Below, piece by piece: positions 57,551 to 64,000 of a stretch of DNA of 64,000 nucleotides (position 1 is its first letter; every line of letters begins with the position of its first letter). A model generated the notes under the pieces. That model saw only the letters and a list, made by a program, of their open reading frames with translations. It had not been told where the DNA came from and did no database searches. The position numbers and the translations under genes were made by a program. The DNA comes from Desulfitobacterium_A sp035539115 (GTDB taxonomy: Bacteria > Bacillota > Desulfitobacteriia > Desulfitobacteriales > Desulfitobacteriaceae): positions 22,695 through 86,694 of the forward strand of contig NZ_DATLJA010000042.1 in the NCBI RefSeq assembly GCF_035539115.1. The letters are read 5' to 3'.

Positions 57551-58735
57551 CTATGCCTTTTCAAAAATTGTAGCAATACCCTGCCCTCCTCCGATACAGG
57601 CAGTTACGAGTCCGAATCGAGCACTTCTTTTTTCCATCTCGTAGACTACTTTCGTGGTTAAAATGGCGCCTGTGGCAGCAATCGGATGACCGTGGGCGAT
57701 TGCTCCGCCATTGACATTAACCTTATTCCGATCAAAACCTAATTCGCGATCTACCGCCAGACATTGTGCAGCAAAGGCCTCATTTAATTCGATTAAGTCG
57801 ATGTCTTTCAAAGCTAAGCCAGCTTGTTTTAGGGCTTTGCGGGTTGCTGGCACAGGCCCTATCCCCATAATCGAAGGATCGACACCGGCTACGGCAAAGC
57901 TACTGATTTTGGCCAGTGGCTTTAATCCGAGCTCTTTAGCTTTATCACTGGACATAATAATAACTGCAGCAGCTGCATCATTGAGACCCGAACTATTGCC
58001 TGCCGTGACGGTACCGTCCTTTTTGAAGACAGGAGCAAGCTTAGCTAACCCTTCCCTGGTCGTTTCAGGGCGTGGATGTTCATCCCTCGTAAAGAGAACA
58101 GGGGGATTTTTACCTTGAGGCACAGTTAAAGGTACGATTTGCGCATTGAACACTCCGTTTGCTTGCGCATGAGCCATTTTTTGTTGGCTGTCGAGGGCAA
58201 ACGCATCTTGTTCCTCACGGCTGATGTTGTACTTTGCCGCCAGATTTTCGGCTGTGAGCCCCATTTCCGGATTTCCAATTTCAGAAGGTGAAAGTTGAAA
58301 GCCCTGACGGAACTGAGGAGGAGTTTTACTAAAGAAATCCTGATGCTCCATGATATATGGACGGAGGGACATGCTTTCGACTCCTCCAGCAATGTAGATA
58401 TCCCCCTGCCCAGCCATAATTGCCTGCGCGGCCAGATTGACCGCATTTAGACCTGACCCACACTGCCGATCGATGGTGATTCCCGTAATTTCCATCGGTA
58501 AGCCTGCTTGAAGGGCACATAAACGGGCGATATTTCCGCCTGCATTCAGACAGTTGCCGAAAATCACATCTTCGACAAGATTGGGATCAAGGTTAATCCG
58601 TTTAAGGGCTTCTTTGATAACCTCAGCTCCGAAAAACTGAGGAGGAATCCTACCAATGGTCCCCCCCTCACGACCAATAGCTGTACGCACAGCAGACACG
58701 ATGACAGCTTCTTTGCTCACTTTGTCCCACTCCAA
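57551..58735 (-). CDS. Acetyl-CoA acetyltransferase (thiolase)
   Basis: The 394-residue enzyme carries out thiolysis of 3-ketoacyl-CoA or makes acetoacetyl-CoA. Signatures are the nucleophile Cys in DRQCGSGLNAVNLAAQAI, NGGAIAHGHPIAATGA with the active His, and the second Cys in VTACIGGGQGIA. It lies after the 3-hydroxyacyl-CoA dehydrogenase gene in step with pathway order. Confidence 0.95.
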   Translation of the reverse strand: MEWDKVSKEAVIVSAVRTAIGREGGTIGRIPPQFFGAEVIKEALKRINLDPNLVEDVIFGNCLNAGGNIARLCALQAGLPMEITGITIDRQCGSGLNAVNLAAQAIMAGQGDIYIAGGVESMSLRPYIMEHQDFFSKTPPQFRQGFQLSPSEIGNPEMGLTAENLAAKYNISREEQDAFALDSQQKMAHAQANGVFNAQIVPLTVPQGKNPPVLFTRDEHPRPETTREGLAKLAPVFKKDGTVTAGNSSGLNDAAAAVIIMSSDKAKELGLKPLAKISSFAVAGVDPSIMGIGPVPATRKALKQAGLALKDIDLIELNEAFAAQCLAVDRELGFDRNKVNVNGGAIAHGHPIAATGAILTTKVVYEMEKRSARFGLVTACIGGGQGIATIFEKA

Positions 58736-58748
58736 TTCCTTTTAGAAT

Positions 58749-59614
58749 TTATTCGTAACTATAAAATCCTTGACCGCTCTTTTTACCCCATTCCTTCTTC
58801 ACAAATTTCTCGACAATTAAGGGAGAGGGTTTATCCTTAGGATCCCTCGATTCTTGATAACGTTCCATTGAAACGTAGTAGGACAAATCGATACCTGTCA
58901 GGTCCATGAGGCGGAAAGGTCCCATCGGGTGCCCTAAAGCTTGGGTCACCGCAAGGTCGATTTCTTCTGGGTTGCAATGCCGACATCGGCTAAAAATACT
59001 GCTTCATTGTTGAGAGCTGCTAAAATTCGATTGATTAAGAAACCATAAATTTCTTTTTTTAAGAGAACTGCGTTTTTGCCCATTTTTTCAACTAAAGCCT
59101 TCGTAATTTGAGCCGTTTCTTCAGAGGTATGTGGCCCTTGGACCACTTCGACAAGCTTCATAACTAAAGCTGGATTAAAGAAATGCATATTGCACACTTT
59201 ATCTGGACGATGAGTTGCGTCTGCAACTTTGGAACTCACGATGAACGAACTATTTGTCGCCAAAATCGCCTGACTGGGGGCTAAACGATCCAAATCAGCA
59301 AATAGTTTCCGCTTAACGTCCAATTTCTCGACCGCTGCTTCAATAACAAAGTCAGCGTCGCCCACTGCATCGCCTAGATTCTCAGTAAAACTTAAATTAG
59401 CCAACGCCTGTTGGGCGAGCTCTGGAGCAAGCTTTCCTTTAGCTACCCGCTCGGGTAGCCAGCTTTGAGCAAAACTCTCAGCCTTTGCTAACATCTCAAC
59501 ACTAATATCGGACACTTTTACTTGAAAACCTGCCAAAGCTGCACTGATGGCAATTTGGTGTCCCATGTTTCCAGCACCAATCACCGCAATTTTTTGAACA
59601 TCCTCAATTCTCAT
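58749..59614 (-). pseudogene. 3-Hydroxyacyl-CoA dehydrogenase with a one-base frameshift
   Basis: From ATG 59614 the frame gives the NAD-binding start IAVIGAGNMGHQIAISAALA, the catalytic region CNMHFFNPALVMKLVEVVQG and KKEIYGFLINRILAALNNEA. After LADVGIAT it turns into QKKSTLR and stops at 58946. In the next frame VTQALGHPMGPFRLMDLTGI, LIVEKFVKKEWGKK and GQGFYSYE complete a normal 288-residue enzyme. Adding one C to the CCC run at 58969-58971 (GGG on the plus strand) restores ATPEEIDLAVTQALGHP, the family sequence. It may be a recent mutation or a homopolymer read error. Confidence 0.9.
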
Positions 59615-59646
59615 TTTTAGTCCTCCTTCAAATTTATTGCTCGGCC

Positions 59647-61470
59647 CTAAAACGCTTCTTCAGGAATATCGATTGCTGAAGTGTCCGCTTCTTTAATGAT
59701 TTGAGCAGTAGCCATGACATCAGGTAAAAGGTTGCGTACGTAGAAACGGGACGATTGAACTTTGCCTTCGTAAAACGCACGGTCAAAGTACTCCGCGGTT
59801 ACTTCCTCAAGCCTTTTTTGAGCAATAACGGCCTGTTCCATCAAGAGGCTACCGCAATAAAGTTCGGCGGTTATTCTCAAGATACGGGTGGCATAGATCG
59901 GGACTAAACGAATATCCTGAGTGAAATATTGAGATACTGTCTGGATTAATTCTTGATAAGCTTGGAGAGCCTTACCTAATATCGCGAACTCCCGAGTGAA
60001 CTGAGGATACCCCTTGTTTTCTGTCACGAAGTGGACCTGTTCCATCAACCATTCCTTAAAGACTGTTCCTTTATCTAAGCGCCATTTCCGGCCCACAAGA
60101 TCCATCGATTGGATAAAATTCGTACCTTCCCAAATTGAGTAGATCTTGCTATCCCGAGCTTGCCGAGCCACAGGAAACTCTTCGGTATATCCATAACCAC
60201 CATGAACCTGAATCGCCTCCGCAGTCAAAATCCAAGCTTGGTCTGAACAATAAGCTTTAATCAGTGGAGTAATAACCTCCATTCGACGTTTGGCCATTTC
60301 GACTTCAGGTGCTTCCTCACCAAAGGTTTGAAGATCCAGATAATAATAGGCTTTAAAGATCATGGCCCGCATGCCTTCTAACGTGGACTTTTGCGTCAGA
60401 AGCATTCTCCGCACATCTTCATGTTCAATGATGCGGACTCTTGGACCTTTAGGCTTGGTGATTGCTCTCCCTTGAATTCGTTCTTTGGCATAGGCGACGG
60501 CGTTGTTATAGGCAACGGTTGCTACCGCTAGAGCGCTATGACCGGTATCTAACCGTGAGCCATTGATCATCTTAAACATTTGGGCCATTCCCTCACCAAA
60601 ACCGTTTTCATCTGGGGCGTTACCCAAAAGGTATCCTCGGCATTTTCCTTCGTCACCAAAACTTAAAACTGCCGTTGATGAACCCTTAATGCCCAACTTG
60701 TGTTCAATCCCAACCGTCGTCACATCATTTTTTTCTCCTAAATTTCCATCATCCTGGATCCAGTACTTCGGAGTTATGAATAAGGAAAGCCCTTTGGTAC
60801 CCGAGGCTGCACCTTCGATGCGGGCCAATACCAAGTGAATGATATTCTCAGTAAGGTCATGATCCCCGCCTGTGATAAAACATTTCGTACCTTTGATCGA
60901 GTAGATGCCATGCTCCTCAGTAGGGTAAGCCTTAGAGAGCATATCGCCTACATCAGAACCACCTCCCGGTTCGGTCAAGCACATGGTTCCACCCCAAACG
61001 CCGCTAAACATTTTAGGCGTGAACCGTTTAATTTGTTCCACGGAACCAAAAGCCTTGATAACGCTGGCGATCCCACCCCCTAAACCGATATAAGGTATTA
61101 GTGCAGGATTAGCGCTGAGCAGGTATTCATGGACCGCACCAAAGATGAGATGGGGTAGCATTCCTTCCCCCTCGATATCTTTATTACTGGAACCCCAGCC
61201 ATTTTCCTGAATGAACTGAAATGCTTTATGAAACGAGGGCGGAACAGTAACCTTTCCATCCCTGTAGATGGCACCTAAGTTATCTCCGTCATCATTGGTA
61301 GGGGCGATTTCTTCCTTGGCCATTTTTAACGCTTGATCGAGTATAGGATCTACATCTTCAAGGCTTAGATTGTCTTTAAATCGCTTCAGTCCAAGGATCT
61401 TTTCTCCCTTGAGCCATTCTTTAATGATAAATTTATGTTCGCGATTGCTATAGATATAGTGACTCGCCAT
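59647..61470 (-). CDS. Acyl-CoA dehydrogenase, long form (about 600 residues)
   Basis: The 607-residue flavoenzyme desaturates an acyl-CoA at C2-C3. The core has MCLTEPGGGSDVGDMLSKAY, CFITGGDHDLTENIIHLVLA, ILDTGHSALAVATVAYNNAV-type helix residues and HGGYGYTEEFPVARQARDSK, with the catalytic Glu nearby in YSIWEGTN. An extra C-terminal domain of about 130 residues is typical of the AcdA-like branch in anaerobes. The start is ATG 61468-61470; the GTG one codon earlier shares the ribosome site. It is 2 bp after the stop of the dehydratase gene, so the two are coupled. Confidence 0.93.
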   Translation of the reverse strand: MASHYIYSNREHKFIIKEWLKGEKILGLKRFKDNLSLEDVDPILDQALKMAKEEIAPTNDDGDNLGAIYRDGKVTVPPSFHKAFQFIQENGWGSSNKDIEGEGMLPHLIFGAVHEYLLSANPALIPYIGLGGGIASVIKAFGSVEQIKRFTPKMFSGVWGGTMCLTEPGGGSDVGDMLSKAYPTEEHGIYSIKGTKCFITGGDHDLTENIIHLVLARIEGAASGTKGLSLFITPKYWIQDDGNLGEKNDVTTVGIEHKLGIKGSSTAVLSFGDEGKCRGYLLGNAPDENGFGEGMAQMFKMINGSRLDTGHSALAVATVAYNNAVAYAKERIQGRAITKPKGPRVRIIEHEDVRRMLLTQKSTLEGMRAMIFKAYYYLDLQTFGEEAPEVEMAKRRMEVITPLIKAYCSDQAWILTAEAIQVHGGYGYTEEFPVARQARDSKIYSIWEGTNFIQSMDLVGRKWRLDKGTVFKEWLMEQVHFVTENKGYPQFTREFAILGKALQAYQELIQTVSQYFTQDIRLVPIYATRILRITAELYCGSLLMEQAVIAQKRLEEVTAEYFDRAFYEGKVQSSRFYVRNLLPDVMATAQIIKEADTSAIDIPEEAF

Positions 61471-61472
61471 CA

Positions 61473-62930
61473 CTAACTCTCCTTTCTTGGACTCGTTGAT
61501 TTTTCAACTTGAATCCCGGCCAAGTATTTTGCTAAATTCTTCTTGGCTTTAAGATTATATTGTCCGGTTATGGCAATTCGCTCCATGATTGGGGAGCCTC
61601 CACCATGGACGCCGGCAACCATACTGACTCCTGCATGGGCTGACGTTAATAAATCACTAAAGAACCGAAACGCTCGATGTTGGTCTTCATTAGATACTCC
61701 TTCTCGACGCATCATATATTTAGCCAGATATTTCGCTGTTGCAGGATTATAAAAGTCTTTTTCGGGAGGAAGGGTCGCCGGAAGTCCACCCGTGATTTCA
61801 GCGAGAATCTCGTGTTCGCGATAAACATTAATCCCCGCGTGATAGCGCGCGACATTCGTGAAGACGATGTCCGGTATATAGGTGCCGGAAGGAGCCTGGG
61901 TTCCTTTTACGGAAGCGGCAATTCCTGTACCATAAACCAGTTCGGCCAAGGCAATGAGCTCAGCCATTTGATCACGGACATGGGGCGTTTTTTCAATCCC
62001 ATTATAGTCGGCCGCTAAAGCAGCTGCACCCATGACCACATCGGTCATTGCTGGTTTACAACCGGTATAACTGTGTCGGTGATACGTAGCAAAAAGGGAA
62101 GCAAGCTGTCCGGCAAATTCCCATTCTCCACACATGAATACCCTCTCCCAAGGAACAAAGACATCATCAAAAACCGTGAAGGAATCAGCTGAGCCATAAT
62201 TAGCAAGGGGAGCTTTCAATTTTTCACGAGGTCTCAGGGTGGTTGAACGGATAATGAGCGTCACACCCGGGGCATCAGCGGGGATCGTAAAAGCAACAGC
62301 CCAATCCGCATCTTTTTCAGTCATCATCCGCGTAGGCACCACAACAAGTTCATCCGCGTAGGGTGCAATCGTATTGTGGGCTTTGGCACCGCGAACGATA
62401 ATCCCTGACTCGGTTTTCTTGACCACTCTTAAGTATAAATCTGGGTCTTTTTGCTGATGGGGTCTGAGCATGCGATCACCCTTGACATCCGTTTGAGCGC
62501 AATTACCCACAAGATCTTGCTCTTGGTAATTCTTAAGGTAGGTTTCAAAGCGTTCGAAATAATTTGTTCCTTTGGCCATATCAATATTCTTCGTTACAAC
62601 TGACAAGGCATTTAAAGCATCTGTGCCCATGCATCGCTGAATACAGCCGCCCACATACTGGCTATAAAAGCGGGTCATTTCCTGTTTCTTTAGCAAATCT
62701 TCGGTGCTATGGTGAATATGGGTATAACGGTTGATCTTCTGACCTGTCAAATGGGATTGGGCGGTAAGAAGGGCTTCATTTTCCGGAATCTGAGCCAGGT
62801 TGAAGGTCTCGGCAATAACGTTGGTTCCTGGAGTAAGGCTCGGGTCATCTCGCTCAATCAGTTCACCATTCATGTATACATTTCGACGCATCATTTTTAG
62901 TTTCGCCAAATATTCTTCTGCTGTTCTCAT
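61473..62930 (-). CDS. abfD: 4-Hydroxybutyryl-CoA dehydratase / vinylacetyl-CoA isomerase
   Basis: The radical FAD/[4Fe-4S] enzyme turns 4-hydroxybutyryl-CoA into crotonyl-CoA. The 485 residues belong to the 4-hydroxyphenylacetate hydroxylase fold, but the four cluster ligands of the dehydratase are present: Cys96 and Cys100 (YVGGCIQRCMG) and His284 and Cys291 (HRHSYTGCKPA). The spacings, 4 and 7, equal those of Clostridium aminobutyricum Cys99/Cys103 and His292/Cys299. The neighbours (crotonase upstream; long acyl-CoA dehydrogenase, hydroxyacyl-CoA dehydrogenase and thiolase downstream) take crotonyl-CoA to acetyl-CoA. No 4-hydroxybutyrate CoA-transferase or dehydrogenase is in the window, although sucCD and fadD are candidates for activation. 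Confidence 0.93.
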   Translation of the reverse strand: MRTAEEYLAKLKMMRRNVYMNGELIERDDPSLTPGTNVIAETFNLAQIPENEALLTAQSHLTGQKINRYTHIHHSTEDLLKKQEMTRFYSQYVGGCIQRCMGTDALNALSVVTKNIDMAKGTNYFERFETYLKNYQEQDLVGNCAQTDVKGDRMLRPHQQKDPDLYLRVVKKTESGIIVRGAKAHNTIAPYADELVVVPTRMMTEKDADWAVAFTIPADAPGVTLIIRSTTLRPREKLKAPLANYGSADSFTVFDDVFVPWERVFMCGEWEFAGQLASLFATYHRHSYTGCKPAMTDVVMGAAALAADYNGIEKTPHVRDQMAELIALAELVYGTGIAASVKGTQAPSGTYIPDIVFTNVARYHAGINVYREHEILAEITGGLPATLPPEKDFYNPATAKYLAKYMMRREGVSNEDQHRAFRFFSDLLTSAHAGVSMVAGVHGGGSPIMERIAITGQYNLKAKKNLAKYLAGIQVEKSTSPRKES

Positions 62931-62956
62931 CTTTTTACCTCCATTTCGTTGATTTC

Positions 62957-63736
62957 CTATTTCCCTTGAAAGTTTGGACGTCGTTTTTGCAAGAAGGCTT
63001 CCATTCCTTCTTTTTGGTCTTGAGTGGCAAACAGCAGGCTAAAACATTGATGTTCGTATTGAAGACCGGCTTGGAGATCCATTCTGAGGCCCTCATCGAT
63101 TGCCGACTTAGCCATCCGTAAGGCTACCGCTCCCCTTGCCGCAAAACGCTTGGCCAGGCGCTGGGCTTCAGCCAAGAGTTGTTCAGTTGGCACAACTTTA
63201 TTAACTAGGCCCACGCGTAAGGCCTCTTGCGCGTCAATAAAATCCCCGCTAAAAATCATTTCCTTGGCTTTCCCTGCACCGATAAGTCGAGGTAAGCGCT
63301 GTGTCCCTCCAGCACCAGGTAAAATTCCCAAAGTAATTTCGGGTAACCCCAATTTGGCATTTTCACCCGCCAGACGCACATCACAAACCAAGGAAAGTTC
63401 ACACCCTCCGCCTAACGCATACCCGGCTATTGCTGCAATGACAGGTTTAGGCATATTCTCAATGATCTCCAGTGCCTTGGCTGAAGGTCTGTCAGCTAAG
63501 GCAATATCAAGTGCTCCAGCCATAGCCATATCCCGAATGTCGGCTCCCGCAGCGAATACTTTCTCCCCTCCAGTGATGATGACAGCGCGAACTTCATCAT
63601 CGTTTGCTAACTGCTCAGCTGCTTGGATTAGTTCCAGATAAACGTGTTGGTTGAGAGCATTGAGTACTTCAGGCCGATTTAGGGTGATTGTGGCAACTCC
63701 ATCCTCAATACTTAGAAGTAAGGTTTCGAAATTCAA
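62957..63736 (-). CDS. Enoyl-CoA hydratase (crotonase family)
   Basis: The 259-residue hydratase adds water to a 2-enoyl-CoA. NFETLLLSIEDGVATITLNR, the oxyanion loop AAGADIRDMAMAG and IAAIAGYALGGGCELSLVCD, and the catalytic pair in ARLGLPEITLGILPGAGGTQRL (the last two Glu) are canonical; the sequence is close to short-chain crotonases. The start is taken as TTG 63734-63736, 8 nt after GAGGGGG; the 15-residue longer frame has no ribosome site. It is the first gene of the operon, behind the sigma-54 promoter at 63790. Confidence 0.94.
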   Translation of the reverse strand: MNFETLLLSIEDGVATITLNRPEVLNALNQHVYLELIQAAEQLANDDEVRAVIITGGEKVFAAGADIRDMAMAGALDIALADRPSAKALEIIENMPKPVIAAIAGYALGGGCELSLVCDVRLAGENAKLGLPEITLGILPGAGGTQRLPRLIGAGKAKEMIFSGDFIDAQEALRVGLVNKVVPTEQLLAEAQRLAKRFAARGAVALRMAKSAIDEGLRMDLQAGLQYEHQCFSLLFATQDQKEGMEAFLQKRRPNFQGK

Positions 63737-63789
63737 AGTTTCATTCCCCCTCAAAGTTTTCTGAATTTTGTGATTACCCATTACTTCTA

Positions 63790-63805
63790 TTCAAAAATCA
63801 TGCCA
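63790..63805 (-). promoter_or_regulatory. Sigma-54 promoter candidate of the crotonase operon
   Basis: The minus strand reads TGGCATGATTTTTGAA, 15 of 16 against TGGYAYRNNNNTTGCW and the same TTGA variant as the fadD promoter. It is about 55 bp before the TTG start. Confidence 0.65.
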
Positions 63806-63859
63806 ACGAAAGGCCAACGGAAAGATTCCTCGAAAAAACGCCGATTCCTTATCCGGCAA

Positions 63860-64000
63860 ATAAAGAAAACCCGGCTTTCGCCGAGCTTTGCGATATAGAA
63901 GACTTGGTCAGCGCCAAAGCGGTGGCCTTAGTCGCCTTATCCTGCCGAACTTAACCGCATTCATCGTAGGAAAGCGAAAACCGCTGGTTGCACTTAGAGT
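63860..64000 (+). repeat. Dispersed repeat copy R5 (long form, cut by window edge)
   Basis: It matches R4 (ATAAAGAAAACCCGGC, GACTTGGTCAGCGCC, GCCTTATCCTGCCGAAC) and returns to the short unit at GCGAAAACCGCTGGTTGCAC, after which it diverges at the window edge (TTAGAGT). It lies about 55 bp upstream of the crotonase promoter. Confidence 0.9.

Noticed and set aside
1..64000. tRNA genes, CRISPR arrays, prophage or complete IS
   Set aside because: No cloverleaf with GTTCGA-type T-arm, no regularly spaced repeats, and no transposase or phage gene were found on either strand.

Overview
The window reads like a chromosomal segment of a spore-forming, anaerobic Firmicute of the Peptococcaceae/Desulfitobacteriaceae type (Desulfosporosinus or Desulfitobacterium would fit). 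The pointers are a moderate GC content, AGGAGG ribosome sites with frequent TTG/GTG starts, a tryptophan T-box, APS-reductase-type sulfur genes, a tungsten-type aldehyde oxidoreductase, 4-hydroxybutyryl-CoA dehydratase, and sigma-54 promoters in front of beta-oxidation genes. The genus is inferred from gene content only. No rRNA, tRNA, CRISPR array, prophage or complete IS was seen.

Layout. 0-10 kb: the 5' part of glgB, an unknown protein, an NlpC/P60 endopeptidase, DNA polymerase IV, and a signalling operon (hybrid histidine kinase, CheR, REC-PAS-PAS kinase). 10-18 kb: a two-gene UxaA-type dehydratase, a YlqH/YlqG-like flagellar-export pair, an M3 oligopeptidase, a KimA-like potassium transporter and ketopantoate reductase. 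18-23 kb (plus strand): a radical SAM enzyme, a CWB2/SH3/amidase_3 cell-wall protein and RNase HI. 22.9-36 kb (minus strand): a long sulfur block running from an SsuBC-type importer through a ThiS-type carrier, an E1-like enzyme, a JAMM protease, a siroheme sulfite reductase, TusA, MetY, AprAB-type APS reductase and CysDN to SsuA and TauE. The chemistry it spells is sulfate to APS to sulfite to sulfide to protein thiocarboxylate to homocysteine. 36.5-45 kb: an aldehyde oxidoreductase with a broken and an intact MoaD-like gene, queF, cyclophilin, a DMT permease, several gene remnants, and trpBA behind a T-box. 45.4-46.5 kb: a ferritin-like gene and a roughly 480-nt structured RNA. 47-64 kb: succinyl-CoA ligase, acyl-CoA ligase and a beta-oxidation / 4-hydroxybutyrate-type operon.

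The strongest unexplained signal is the 45905-46388 region on the minus strand. A TATAAT box is followed within 8-9 bases by a 13-bp closing helix whose two arms lie about 400 nt apart. Inside are several hairpins, four of them capped by GNRA tetraloops, and a terminator-like hairpin follows. Many of the pairs are G-U on the minus strand and would be A-C on the plus strand, which fixes the RNA strand. I do not recognise the family.

Other signals: (i) a 245-nt element with perfect 15-bp ends between the JAMM gene and sulfite reductase; (ii) a dispersed intergenic repeat (94-173 bp, five copies, all in one orientation) that carries a 14-bp direct repeat; (iii) two perfect and two near-perfect -24/-12 promoters, plus a shared 17-bp GTGTATAC element, around the fatty-acid genes; (iv) clean single-base disruptions in an acyl-CoA dehydrogenase (CAA to TAA) and a 3-hydroxyacyl-CoA dehydrogenase (one C lost).
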